Positions 45,264 through 56,302 of a DNA stretch of 64,000 bases are shown piece by piece. The notes beneath the pieces were generated by a model. That model ran no database searches, was not told the origin of the DNA, and saw only the letters and a list, made by a program, of their open reading frames with translations. Numbering within the stretch: the stretch's first letter is position 1; each line of letters begins with the position of its first letter. The DNA lies in NCBI RefSeq assembly GCF_902686445.1, contig NC_062223.1, forward strand, positions 57,561,998 to 57,625,997, written 5' to 3'. The DNA is from Sciurus carolinensis. Lineage: Eukaryota; Chordata; Mammalia; Rodentia; Sciuridae. A program made the position numbers and the translations under genes.

Positions 45264-45440
45264 GATTCTAGTTCTCAGCTCAGAATTCTGTATCCAAACT
45301 ACCTTTTTGAGTGTGATGAAAACAGAAACGTGGAATGTTGAGTCATGAAAAAGCCAAGACAATGTATCTTCTTGAGTCCTTTCATAAGAAGCTACTAAGA
45401 GGTACTCAAGCACAGTGAGGGCAAAGTCAATAAAGTCTAA

Positions 45441-45889
45441 AACAAATGCAGGTTCAGCCAGCTAAGGGATAGAGCTCTCCCACCTCTGGGGTCTGCATCC
45501 TGGACTGTAGATGTGAATGGGACTTCCCACCCTGAGACATCTGCCTTTCATTCCATGCCTCCTGCAGCCTCCTTCAAACCCATGGGTGTGACCCAGCACA
45601 AGGGCTTAGGTTACCTGCAAAGAAGAAGCTAAGGCAGCCAGGCCAGGAAGGAGCTGGAAAGAGGAGGGCCTTGACTACACCTTTGCTGGACACTCCTTAT
45701 CTTCCTGACTCTCAATGATTCCAATGGGCTTTGGCCTTCCTCTTTGATCAGGATCCAATCTCAGGACTGTTTCCCATAGTCGGTCAGTGGGCACATGCAG
45801 AAGTGGCATAAGGTTCCCAGCTTCATCCTGCTCTCTCCTAAAGTCTGCTGAATGCATCTTATTTCACTCTTTTCTTCCCACACTCGCGG
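45441..45889. other. Unassigned stretch
   Basis: No recognised gene or repeat. Confidence 0.3.
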
Positions 45890-46165
45890 TCCTAGAGAAC
45901 AATAAAAAATCTAAAATATTTGTATTCCACTCAAGTTAACACAACATTTTCTGTAATTATCCCTGCTGCTAAAATCATTTTGTCGTGTGCTTTTTGAGAA
46001 AAGGAGGGGTAGGGGACCAAATTAATTCCTTGGCAACAAAAATCTAATTAATCAAAAACAGTTCTCAGTCATTCAGAGCTTCTTTAGTGCATGGAAACAG
46101 CAGCCAAGAGGGAACAGGAACATTTAGCTTAATAATAAAAAAATATATATTTCAGGTGCTTCTTA
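45890..46165. promoter_or_regulatory. Candidate conserved noncoding element
   Basis: It is repeat-free and AT-rich, with TCTGTAATTATCCCTGC, CCAAATTAATTCC, an RFX half-site CCTTGGCAAC (46029-46038) and CTAATTAATCAAAA. The mix of homeobox-like and RFX-like sites is enhancer-like; this is inference only. Confidence 0.3.
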
Positions 46166-46204
46166 AGGTACCAGTTTCTATGAATGTGCGGTGGGAGGCA
46201 GAGC

Positions 46205-46400
46205 AGTGTAGGAAACACGGGTCATTTTCATCAGCCTGAGCTGGGTGTCAATCCTACCTCTGCATTTCCTGGTTGAATGACCTTCAGCAAGTTACTCTGT
46301 CCATCAGAGTCTCACTTTTCCCCTCGTATAAAATGAGAATAACAATATCCTCTCCTATGGTCGATGGAGAGGTTGAGGTGATGCCTGTAAAATCTTCAGT
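46205..46400 (+). repeat. MIR SINE
   Basis: CTGAGCTGGGTGTCAATCCT, GAATGACCTTCAGCAAGTTA and AAAATGAGAATAACAATATC are sense MIR. Confidence 0.88.
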
Positions 46401-46559
46401 TTTTTTGTCCCATGGAAAATACCATGTTGCTGATGATTTTTTAGGATGCCCAAATACTGCTGCATGTATATAAACTTCAAGTTTGGGGGAGACTATTTTT
46501 TAGTTTAGGTTAGGTTTTATTTTTCTTTTCTTTCCAAAAGACTGTTTAAAAAAGAAATA

Positions 46560-46990
46560 CATTTTTAGGAATATTTACTGAGGACACAGGAAGAGATGGA
46601 TGTATGAAGAGATTGAACTGTAGGAATGTTTATCATGCTATTGATTCTAATTGAAACAATAAGACAATCTAAACGTCTTCAACAGGGCTTTGTAAACTGC
46701 ATCATGGTGCATCCATGCAATGAATAATCACTCTTTCAATTGCTGCCAAAGGGGAATGACTATCCATGAAATATGCTTAAGTGGGGGAAAGCATAGGAAG
46801 CCATGTTCTGGTTTCTGAAGTATAAACCATATTTATTTTGTAGAAAATATTTTGTATATGGGGTGGGGTGGGGAACTCTCTGGAAATACAACTGAGAATT
46901 TTTTGGGGGGTTTTGTTTTTGACTATTTTCTTCTTTAGTCCACTTGTACTTTTAAATTCCCTTATAATAAGCATACCGTTCATGATTTTA
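46560..46990 (+). repeat. Old L1 (L1M-type) fragment
   Basis: AACGTCTTCAACAGGGCTTT, CATCATGGTGCATCCATGCA and AATGAATAATCACTC follow the end of L1M ORF2. AAATATGCTTAAGTGGGGGA and GTATAAACCATATTTATTTT are its 3' UTR. Confidence 0.65.
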
Positions 46991-47010
46991 AAGTTTTTAC
47001 ATTTTACTTT

Positions 47011-47107
47011 CTTTTTTTTTTTTTTTTTTTCTTGCAATGCTGGAGATCAAGCCCAGGGCTTTGTGCATGCTAGGCAAGCACTCTAACACTGAGTTTAACT
47101 GCCTGGC
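47011..47107 (-). mobile_element. ID SINE with target duplication
   Basis: A 20-base T tract leads into inverted ID sequence: TGGAGATCAAGCCCAGGGCT, TTGTGCATGCTAGGCAAGCA and CTCTAACACTGAG. TTTACTTT flanks both sides (47003-47010 and 47108-47115). This is a tRNA-derived repeat, not a tRNA gene. Confidence 0.9.
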
Positions 47108-47115
47108 TTTACTTT

Positions 47116-47890
47116 TTATGAACAGAACCATAGATTTTCTAACTCTGCTCAACTTCATACCTTTCTGAATGTGCATGTGGCCCAGAGAGGTGGTGTGCAG
47201 GTCTTCAACCTGGGTCTGATGACGCTCAATACCAGACTCTTGCCATTGGGCCAGGGTGCTAGATGTGAATTTTTTCTGCAGCAACTCTCAGCAGCAGCAA
47301 GGTCAAGAAAGAGTTGTGATTCTTCACAGAACTAGAGATCAGTTGGGAGAGAATTGAGATACAAACAAAACCAAAAATGCGTGTGGAAAAAGAAAAGAGG
47401 GAGGAATGGAAGGAGGATGACAAAAAGCAGATGCGTGGGGGAAAAAATAATCACTATGCAGGTCCTACCTTTATTCTCGCTCCATGATAGAAGCATAAAT
47501 TAGTCCCACAATAAACCTCAATTTCATAGTTTCAGAATCCCTGAACTTCCATGCACACTCCATGGAAGCCTGAGGAACAACTTTTTAAAAGGCTTTGAGA
47601 TGATGATGTAGTAGAGGGGTGATGCTGACCTAAGAGCTCTGGCTCTGATGGAGGTGTGCAGACATGCCTGTGAGGCTTGCAAGCACTTCCCTGCAGAGAC
47701 TCATTCGAGACGTGCAGCAGATGTTCCTAAGGAAATGGCATCCTGTTGCATCTCCGATGGGAGAAACAAAGCTGGGAGCAGCACCACATTTACAGGAGAT
47801 GGAACACTTCGTCTCCTGAGGTGCAAGAGAAAGTAGCAAAGGGGAAGTATGAAGAATGATCTTGGAATTCTCCACTTGGCTTGGATATTC
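47116..47890. other. Unassigned stretch
   Basis: No recognised gene or repeat. Overlapping short frames occur on both strands. Confidence 0.35.
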
Positions 47891-47894
47891 TATA

Positions 47895-48010
47895 TTTATT
47901 CATTTTAATTCAACAAATACTATTGGTGTTTCAATATGCTGGATCTACAAGAGTTACAAAGAAGATTAGAACAAGGTTGATCCCTTTGAGCTCATCATCC
48001 AAAAGATGTG
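47895..48010 (-). repeat. L2 LINE 3' end fragment
   Basis: TTCATTTTAATTCAACAAAT, GATCTACAAGAGTTACAAAG and GATCCCTTTGAGCTCATCAT are the antisense L2 end. Confidence 0.7.
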
Positions 48011-48570
48011 TCCCTCCAGATTCCTTCATGTGTTCTACTGCATTTTCTACCTCACTGCTCTTCCATACAAAAGTATGGTCTATTTCCTCTCCCTGCTGGT
48101 CTGGATGGCTTTGGGACTGCCTTGACAAGTAGCATCCAGCAGAATGGGTGCAGCCCATTCTCCAAAGTTAAACCATAAAGGATGATAGACTTCCACCTAC
48201 TTCTCATTTTCTGGAGGGACCCATACTCCTGGGTTAGGGGAGGCAGTACCTCCATGCTACGAGGAATCCCAGACTAGTCCGTGCAGACAGACCTTTTGGA
48301 CTGGCCTATGTAGAGAGAAACTGAGGCTCCCAGCCTCAAGCCAGTCTCAGGCAGAAGACCTGGGAGTGAATGAGCCATCAGATGAGTGTAGCCTCCAGCC
48401 TTCCAAGACACCACAGAGGATCTAGACATCATGGAAAAGACACAGGTCAGTGCTACTGTATTCTGTCTAAATTTATGACCCACAGAATCTGTGAGCCTAA
48501 TCAATGGTTGTCATGATGTCACTAAATCTCAGGGTAATTTGTTACTCAGTCAAAGGAACTGAAACATCTT
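48011..48570. other. Unassigned stretch
   Basis: No recognised gene or repeat. It has several small minus-strand frames without domains. Confidence 0.35.
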
Positions 48571-48574
48571 AGGT

Positions 48575-48770
48575 TTTGCTTAGAGTGTAGGGTTTTAGAG
48601 TCAAGAAGACCAGAATTTAAATCCTAGCCCTGCCAGTTGTAGGGTCCTGGCAGTTACTTAATCTGCGTGAGCCTTGCTCTTTGCTCTGTAGAATAGGAAC
48701 AGCACCTACTTCATATGGCTGCCTTGAAGAACAAAAACCTGGCAATGTATAAAGCAGCTAGCCCCGAACT
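48575..48770 (+). repeat. MIR SINE
   Basis: GAATTTAAATCCTAGCCCTG, GTTACTTAATCTGCGTGAGC and GAATAGGAACAGCACCTACT are sense MIR. Confidence 0.88.
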
Positions 48771-49324
48771 GCAGAAACAGGGAGAAACTCCTGGGGTAGT
48801 GGGGGAGACTCTAGTCATCCATAACACTAGAGTTGTCAGACAAGTATCCTTACAGCAGGTGAGATGAACATGTCCTTGAACAATCTGACCAGGTCAGGAG
48901 GTGCAGGACTTTCAGATGCTCCCAGAGGGTGACCTCTGGGCCAGGTCTGGATGGGCTGCCTGGCTCCCTGCCCCACAGCCCTGCTATCCCTGTTCTAGGG
49001 GTCACTTAAAGTCATCTGAAGAATCCACTTTGGTCTGAAAACAATTCTAGACTAGCAACTCAGGGTCTGCACACTCTTTATCCAACTTTCACAGAGCTGC
49101 CAAAATTCCAGAAAGATCCTGGCAACTGCCTGGGCACTCTCCCCACATCTCTGACCCTTCACCTGCTCTAACCTGAGCTGCACCCCTCTCTCATACCTGC
49201 ACCTGCTCTTTTTATTTGTGGAAGTCTCTTGGGTGCCTCAACCTGAACTTAAATGATCTCTGAGGCTTTTAGTTCCTTCCCATCTGCCAGAACTTTCTGC
49301 CCAACCCCAACTTCAACACCAGGC
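48771..49324. other. Unassigned stretch
   Basis: Pyrimidine-rich in 49130-49220 (TGCTCTAACCTGAGCTGCAC). No gene or repeat is recognised. Confidence 0.35.
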
Positions 49325-49560
49325 TAACCAAAATAATAATAATTAACCACCATTTATTGACTACCAGGAGCTTCTTCATATTATCTCACATAAACTCTGG
49401 CAATTCTCTAAGGTTGGTATGCATGGTCCCATTTAAGATGAAGAAATAGATGGCACTGAGAGAAACTAACCACTTGCCCAAGGACATCAATAAGGTGATG
49501 GTAAAGGTACTAAAATCAGCACATCCTTAACCTAATTTATAATCTAACTTGGCCTATTTA
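49325..49560 (-). repeat. MIR SINE
   Basis: CACCATTTATTGACTACCAG, TTATCTCACATAAACTCTGG and CCACTTGCCCAAGGACATCA are antisense MIR. Confidence 0.85.
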
Positions 49561-50079
49561 GCATGAGCTCACCAACCCTACATCATGCCCTCGTACCAGC
49601 TCATTTCCCACAGCCTCTCCACTTCCCTCTGCCCTTCAGTCTTTCCCTGATAGCCAGCTGCTGGCTGGACCCAGACCTCTCTGTCTACCTGCTTGACTCG
49701 GCTTCCTCCACAGCAGCCAGGACACCCCTGTCCCAAAGGCCAGTCTGCCTGGGATGATGAAGGTGCTTAAAATGGGTCAGTTTCAGGTGACAGAAAGATG
49801 GGCCAGAATGGGGGAACTTATAGTTCCCAACAAATGTAGAGCCAAGTCCCAGTTCTGCCCTTTCCTGAGATGTCACTCTGGGGCTTCTGGGTGTCTATTA
49901 GATCTGCAGTCCAGAAATTCCCTGAACCTTGACTTTCTGGGGTGGAGAATGAAAAGTGGGGTCTGATTTTCCAGGCAGTAGCTCTCACTTACTGCTGCTA
50001 ATTATCAAAGCAATTGTCCAGCTGTTTATTGCAAACTGCCCACTTAGTACAACTAAGTTTGAAGGAAGCTACCTTCAAC
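49561..50079. other. Unassigned stretch before the L1
   Basis: No recognised gene or repeat. It includes the left target-site copy of the L1 at its right edge. Confidence 0.35.
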
Positions 50080-50090
50080 AATTAGTATTT

Positions 50091-51115
50091 TGGGGGTTTC
50101 AAGATGGCGGACTAGAGGGCGGCTGCATTTCATGTTGCTCCAGGACTCAGGATTCAAAAGAGGAGATAGTGAGAGACTTGGGACCAACTCAAAGCCACTG
50201 GGTGAGTCTCTCCCACTGGGGAGGCGTCCCGGATGGGGCGGTAGCCCAAGAACGCAGGGAACTTTGTGAAGTAGAGTTGCTCGGTGAGACGCTCCTCCCC
50301 CCCGCTGAAGCGGTAAACACAGACAGCAGGGAACTTTGCAGAGGAGGCCGTGCAGCACAACGCTTGGTTTCGGAGCAACCTGCCAGGGCTCCGGCGGCTG
50401 CCAGAGGAAGAGCTGGGCGGCGGGTCACTGGGGCTCGGAACATATGTACGAGGCTCCAGGTGGCTGCTCAGAGGAGGGGTCGCATAGCCAGGCGATTACG
50501 TGCAAAGCACAGTCTGGTCCAGGGACCTAGGCGCCTTTTGTTGAAAGAGCTACACAGAGACAAGCTGAGGGGCGGAGCGAAGGTTCCAGGACTGCGGGCA
50601 GCTTCTCTGAGGAGGGGCTACCTAAGGAGACTCGTCTGCGAAGGGCAGGGCTCCCAGGCCCAGAAGGTAGGTCCGGGCCCCTGGGAACGTTGCCTGGGAA
50701 GGCTGCCCTGCCCAGGCGGTAGTTGTGGACTGAGGGGAACCTCTAGGAGGGGGACTGACCAGCGAGACCTCCCCATCGTGTGAGTCTTCCCTGCTGGGTG
50801 AGTTTTCCCACAAAGACGGTAAAACCAGAGACACAGGCCCAAACAGGCCTTGCCTCAGCCCGCAGCCTAGTTCCCCTTTGGATGACCATTGGTCAACAAG
50901 TGGAGGCACCTCTGCCCACTAGCAGGGAATATACCCCACCTGAAGACCACCACCCCTAGAGAGGCAGCTTCCTTGGGGAGCACCGCAGTATCAACTTCCT
51001 CTAAGACTTCAGGCTACTGAAGGATAAGAGGGGATACACTAGCAATCTTCAGAGACATTATAAGTCAATAGAGGAAATCTGCAACATCTCAGTAGTCCAC
51101 TGATACCTGAACGAC
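50091..51115 (+). promoter_or_regulatory. L1 5' UTR and internal promoter
   Basis: CAAGATGGCGG at 50100-50110 holds a YY1-type site (GCCATCTTG on the reverse strand) within the first 20 bases, the position at which human L1 sets its transcription start. The next 700 bases are GC-rich with many CpGs (for example GGCGGCGGGTCACTGG), unlike the AT-rich body. Human L1 promoters are methylated at such CpGs; methylation here is unknown. Confidence 0.85.
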
Positions 51116-52180
51116 ATGAGAAAACAAGGGAAGAAAATGCCTCAAACAAATCTGGATGTTACATCAATAAAATCCAACGACAGCATGACAGAAGAAATGT
51201 CAGTAAGGGAGTTCAGAATGTACATAATTAACATGCTCAGGGAAGCAAACGATGAAATGAAAGAGCAAATGCAGGCATTGAATGAACGCACCAATAGACA
51301 GTTAAAAGAGCAAATACAGGAAGCAAAAGACCATTTCAATAAAGAGTTAGAGATATTGAAAAAATACCAAACAGAAATCCTTGAAATGAAGGAAACAATA
51401 AAACAAATTAAGAACTCCATAGAAAGCACAACAAATAGGATAGAACACCTGGAAGAGAGAACCTCAGATATTGAAGACAAAATATTTAACCTTGAAAACA
51501 AAGTCGAACAAACAGAGAAGATGGTAAGAAATCATGAACAGAATCTCCAAGAACTATGGGATATCATGAAAAGGCCAAATTTGAGAATTATTAGGTTTGA
51601 GGAAGGCTTAGAGAAACAAACCAAAGGAATGAACAATCTATTCAATGAAATAATTTCAGAAAATTTCCCAAATCTGAAGAATGAAATGGAAAATCAAGTT
51701 CAAGAGGCTTATAGGACTCCAAATACACAAAATTACAACAGACTCACACCAAGGCACATTATAATGAAAATACCTAACATACAAAATAAAGACAGAATCT
51801 TAAAGGCTGTGAGAGAAAAGAACCAAATTACATTCAGGGGGAAACCAATATGGATATCAGCAGATTTTTCAATCCAGACCTTAAAAGCTAAAAGGGCCTG
51901 GAATAACATTTTTCAAGCCCTAAAAGAAAATGGATGCCAACCAAGAATCTTATACCCAGCAAAACTTACCTTCAGATTTGACGATGAAATAAAATCCTTC
52001 CATGATAAACAAAAGCTAAAAGAATATACAAAAAGAAAGCCAGCATTACAGAACATTCTCAGCAAAATATTCCATGAAGAAGAGATGAAAAACAAAGAAG
52101 CAAATCAGCAAAGGGAGGAGTTATCCTACAGGAACTCTCAAATAAAGAGGAACCAAGTCATGTCAAAAATAAACAAATAA
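51116..52180 (+). CDS. L1 ORF1 protein, open frame
   Basis: A 354-residue open frame with the usual L1 ORF1p plan. ORF1p is a trimeric RNA-binding chaperone that coats L1 RNA in cytoplasmic particles. Residues about 45-150 are rich in E, K, L and Q heptads (for example LEERTSDIEDKIFNLENKV), a coiled coil. An RRM-like core begins near residue 155 (NLRIIRFEEG, with R where relatives usually have G). The C-terminal domain holds REKNQITFRGKPIW, AKRAWNNIFQAL and QPRILYPAKLTF. The start is the first ATG after the 5' UTR, and length fits the family. No stop or frameshift is seen, but activity is unproven. Confidence 0.92.
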   Translation: MRKQGKKMPQTNLDVTSIKSNDSMTEEMSVREFRMYIINMLREANDEMKEQMQALNERTNRQLKEQIQEAKDHFNKELEILKKYQTEILEMKETIKQIKNSIESTTNRIEHLEERTSDIEDKIFNLENKVEQTEKMVRNHEQNLQELWDIMKRPNLRIIRFEEGLEKQTKGMNNLFNEIISENFPNLKNEMENQVQEAYRTPNTQNYNRLTPRHIIMKIPNIQNKDRILKAVREKNQITFRGKPIWISADFSIQTLKAKRAWNNIFQALKENGCQPRILYPAKLTFRFDDEIKSFHDKQKLKEYTKRKPALQNILSKIFHEEEMKNKEANQQREELSYRNSQIKRNQVMSKINK

Positions 52181-52198
52181 ATGAATAAAATGAGTAAA

Positions 52199-55100
52199 AT
52201 GACCAGGAATACAAATCATATCTCAATAATAACCCTGAATATTAATGGCCTCAATTCATCAATCAAAAGACATAGACTGGCAGATTGGATAAAAAAAAAG
52301 ATCCAACAATATGTTGCCTGCAAGAGACTCATCTCATAGAAAGAGATACCCATAGACTAAAGGTGAAAGGATGGGAAAAAACATACCATGCACATGGACC
52401 CAGCAAAAAAACTGGGGTATCCATCCTCATTTCAGATAATGTGGACTTCAAGCCAAAGTTAGTCAGAAGGGATAAAGAAGGACATTTCATACTGCTTAAG
52501 GGAACCATAAATCAGCAAGACATAACAATCATAAATATCTATGCCCCAAACAGTGGCTCACCCATGTATGTCAAACAAATCCTTCTCAATCTCAGAAACC
52601 AAATAGACCATAATACAAAAATATTGGTGATTTTAATATGCCTCTCTCACCACTGGACAGATCTTCCAAACAAAAATTGAACAAAGAAACCATAGAACTC
52701 AATAACACAATCAATAATTTAGACTTAACAGACATTTATAGAATATACCATCCAATGAAGAGTGAATACACTTTCTTCTCAGCAGCACTTGGATCCTTCT
52801 CTAAAATGGACCATATATTATGCCACAAAGCTAATGTTAGCAAATACAAGAAGATAGAGACACTTCCTTGTATTTTATCAGATCATAATGGATTGAAATT
52901 AGAAATAAATGAAAGAGTAAAAAACAGAAATTACTCCAACACCTGGAGATTAAACAATATGCTATTATATGATGAATGGATAACAGAAGATATTAGGAAG
53001 GAAATTAAAAAATTCTTAGAGGTAAATGAACAAAAAGAAACATCATATCAAAATCTCTGGGACACTATGAAAGCAGTACTTAGAGGAAAATTTATTTCAT
53101 GGAGCGCATTCAATAAAAGAAGTAAAACTCAACAAATAAACGACCTAACACTACAGCTCAAAGCCCTAGAAAAAGAAGAACAGACCAACACCAAAAGTAC
53201 TAGAAGACAGGAAATAGTCAAACTCAGAGCTGAAATCAACGAAATTGAAACAAAAGAAACAATACAAAAAATTGACAAAATAAATAGTTGGTTCTTTGAA
53301 AAAATAAACAAAATTGATAAACCTTTAGCCACACTAACAAAGAGAAGACGAGAGAAGACCCAAATCACCAAAATTCGGAATGAACAAGGAAATATCACAA
53401 CAGACACGATTGAAATACAAAACATAATTAGAAGCTATTTTGAAAATCTATACTCCAACAAAATAGAAAATTTCAAAGATATCAACAAATTTCCAGAGAC
53501 GTATGAATTGCCTAAACTAAACGAGGAGGACATACATAATTTTAATAGACCAATTTCAAGTAATGAAATAGAAGAAGTCATCAAAAGCCTACCAACAAAG
53601 AAAAGTCTAGGACCTGATGGTTTCTCAGCCGAGTTCTACAAAACCTTTAAAGAAGAGCTCATGCCAATACTTCTCAAAGTATTCCATGAAATAGAAGAGG
53701 AGGGAACTCTCCCAAACTCATTCTACGAAGCCAATATCACTCTGATACCTAAACTAGACAGAGACACATCAAGGAAAGAAAATTTTAGACCAATATCCTT
53801 AATGAACATCGACGCAAAAATTCTGAACAAAATTTTAGCAAATCGCATACAAAAATGTATTAAAAAGATAGTGCACCATGATCAAGTGGGTTTCATCCCA
53901 GGGATGCAAGGTTGGTTCAACATCAGGAAATCAATAAATGTAATTCACCATATCAACAGACTTAAAGTCAAGAATCACATGATTATTTCAATAGATGCAG
54001 AAAAAGCATTTGATAAAATACAGCACCCCTTCATGCTCAAAACACTAGAAAAAATGGGGATAGTGGGAACGTTCCTTAACATTGTAAAGGCCATCTACGC
54101 TAAGCCCATGGCTAATATCATTCTTAATGGTGAAAAACTGAAAGCATTCCCCCTAAAATCTGGAACAAGGCAGGGATGCCCTCTCTCACCACTCTATTCA
54201 ATATCGTCCTTGAAATTCTAGCCAGAGCAATTAGACAGACCAAAGAAATTAAATGGATACAAATAGGAAAAGAAGAACTCAAACAATCCCTATTTGCTGA
54301 TGATATGATTATATACTTAGAGGAACCAGGAAATTCCACCAGAAAACTCTTAGAACTCATAAGTGAATTTAGTAAAGTAGCGGGATATAAGATCAATGCT
54401 CATAAATCTAATGCATTTTTATACATAAGTGATGAATCTTCAGAAAGAGAAGTTAGGAAAACTACCCCATTCACAGTAGCCTCGAAAAAAATAAAATACT
54501 TGGGAATCAATCTCACAAAAGAGGTGAAAGACCTCTACAATGAGAACTACAGAACACTAAAGAAAGAAATTAAAGAACACCTTAGAAGATGGAAAGATCT
54601 CCCATGTTCCTGGATAGGCAGAATTAATATTGTCAAAATGGCCATCCTACCAAAAATCCTATACAGATTCAATGCAATTCCAATTAAAATCCCAACGACA
54701 TAATAGAAATAGAACATGCAATCATAAAATTCATCTGGAAGAATAAGAAACCCAGAATTGCTAAAGCAATCCTTCGCAGGAAAAATGAAGCGGGGGGTAT
54801 TGCAATACCAGAACTTCAACTCTACTACAAAGCAATAGTAACAAAAACGGCATGGTATTGGTACCAAAATAGAAAGGTGGATCAATGGTACAGAATAGAG
54901 GACACAGACACAAACCCAAATAAATACAATTTTCTCATACTAGACAAAGGGGCCAAAAATATGCAATGGAGAAAAGATAGCCTCTTCAACAAATGGTGCT
55001 GGGAAAATTGGAAATCCATATGCAACAGAATGAAACTAAACCCATATCTCTCACCATGCACAAAACTAAACTCAAAATGGATTAAGGACCTCGGAATCAG

Positions 55101-56016
55101 ACCAGAGACCCTGCATCTTATAGAAGAAAAAGTAGGTCCAGATCTTCAACATGTCAGCTTAGGACCAGACTTCCTCAATAGGACTCCCATAGCACAAGAA
55201 ATAAAAGCAAGAATTAGTAACTGGGATAGATTCAAACTAAAAAGCTTTCTCTCAGCAAAGGAAATTATCAGCAATGCGAAGAAAGAGCCTACAGAGTGGG
55301 AGAAAATCTTTGCCAATCATACTTCAGATAGAGCACTAATCTCCAGAATCTATAAAGAACTCAAAAAACTCAACACCAAGACTACAAATAACCCAATCGA
55401 CAAATGGTCTAAGGAAGTGAGCAGACACTTCACAGAAGAAGACCTACAAACAATCAACAAACATATGGAAAAATGTTCAACATCTCTAGTAATAAGAGAA
55501 ATGCAAATCAAAACCACCCTAAGATTCCATCTCACCCCAATCAGAATGGCGATTATCAAGAATACAAGCAACAACAGGTGTTGGCGAGGATGTGGGGAAA
55601 AAGGTACACTCATACATTGCTGGTGGGGTTGCAAATTAGTGCAGCCACTCTGGAAAGCAGTATGGAGATTCCTTAGAAAACTTGGAATGGAACTACCATT
55701 TGACCCAGTTATCCCACTCCTTGGCCTATACCCAAAGGACTTACAATCAGCATACTACAGAGATATAGCCACATCAATGTTCATAGCTGCTCAATTCACC
55801 ATAGCCAGATTGTGGAACCAACCTAGATGCCCTTCAGTTGATGAATGGATAAAGAAACTGTGGCATATATATACAATGGAATATTACTCAGCCATAAAGA
55901 ATGATAAAATTATGGCATTTACAGGCAAATGGATGAAATTGGAGAATATCATGCTAAGTGAGATAAGCCAATCTCAAAAAACCAAAGGAAGAATGATATC
56001 GCTGATAAGTGGATGA
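52199..56016 (+). pseudogene. L1 ORF2 (endonuclease / reverse transcriptase), four frameshifts
   Basis: ORF2 begins with an ATG at 52199, 18 bases after the ORF1 stop, and would encode the L1 endonuclease and reverse transcriptase. Recognisable blocks in order are [74 protein letters not shown] (the catalytic RT box, about 54295-54306) and a C-terminal Cys/His segment ([18 protein letters not shown]). The frame changes near 52291-52300 (A run), 52625-52640 (small deletion in the GDFN motif), 54195 (one base lost) and 54700. Therefore no single open frame spans it; the last segment (54877-56016) is intact to the normal stop. Confidence 0.93.
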
Positions 56017-56262
56017 TGATACATAATGGGGCGTGGGAGGGGTTGGTTTTAGGGTTAGAGTTAGGGTTAGGGAGGGGGGCAAGAATGGAGGAAGGAAGGA
56101 CTGTATAGAGGGAAAAGAGGGGTGGGAGGGCTGGGGGGAAGGGAAAAATAACAGAATAATCAACCAACATTACCCTATGTAAATGTATGATTACACAAAT
56201 GGTACGCCTTTACGCCATGTACAAACAGAGAAACAACATGTATCCCATTTGTTTACAATAAA
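56017..56262 (+). other. L1 3' UTR with G-rich, telomere-like tract
   Basis: It has a polypurine G-rich run from 56026 to 56140, typical of L1 3' UTRs. Four hexamers at 56049-56072 read TTAGGG, TTAGAG, TTAGGG, TTAGGG and are followed by GGGGGG. They can be drawn as a G-quadruplex. An AATAAA polyadenylation signal closes the region. Confidence 0.85.
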
Positions 56263-56302
56263 AAAAAAGAAAGAAAAAGAACTCAAAAAAAAATCAGTAT
56301 TT

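Larger units (their letters stand above)
44150..45440 (+). repeat. HAL1-type (half-L1) relic, fragmented
   Basis: CCAAATCCCAGGGATAAAAA, AAGAGCTTCAGAGAGAAAAA and CAGAATTCTGTATCCAAACT followed by GAGTGTGATG match the HAL1/L1 ORF1-like region in order. The part between about 44900 and 45230 is not assigned. There is no open frame. Embedded simple repeats are listed separately. Confidence 0.55.
50091..56291 (+). mobile_element. Full-length LINE-1 (about 6.2 kb)
   Basis: The element has a GC-rich 5' UTR (50091-51115), ORF1, an 18-base spacer, ORF2, a short 3' UTR with a G-rich tract, an AATAAA signal (56257-56262) and an A-rich tail. Flanks AATTAGTATTT (50080-50090) and AATCAGTATTT (56292-56302) agree at 10 of 11, so it is a complete target-primed insertion. 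ORF1 is open while ORF2 has four frameshifts, so the copy cannot move by itself. The insert sits in otherwise unassigned DNA. Confidence 0.95.

Noticed and set aside
47011..47107. tRNA gene
   Set aside because: The tRNA-like boxes belong to an ID SINE with a T/A tail and target duplication.
49956..50783. 275-residue open frame
   Set aside because: It starts in unique DNA and runs through the GC-rich L1 5' UTR; composition is low in stops there on both strands and no domain is present.
56049..56072. Telomere or interstitial telomeric repeat
   Set aside because: Only four hexamers and located inside an L1 3' UTR, so it is not a chromosome end or fusion scar.
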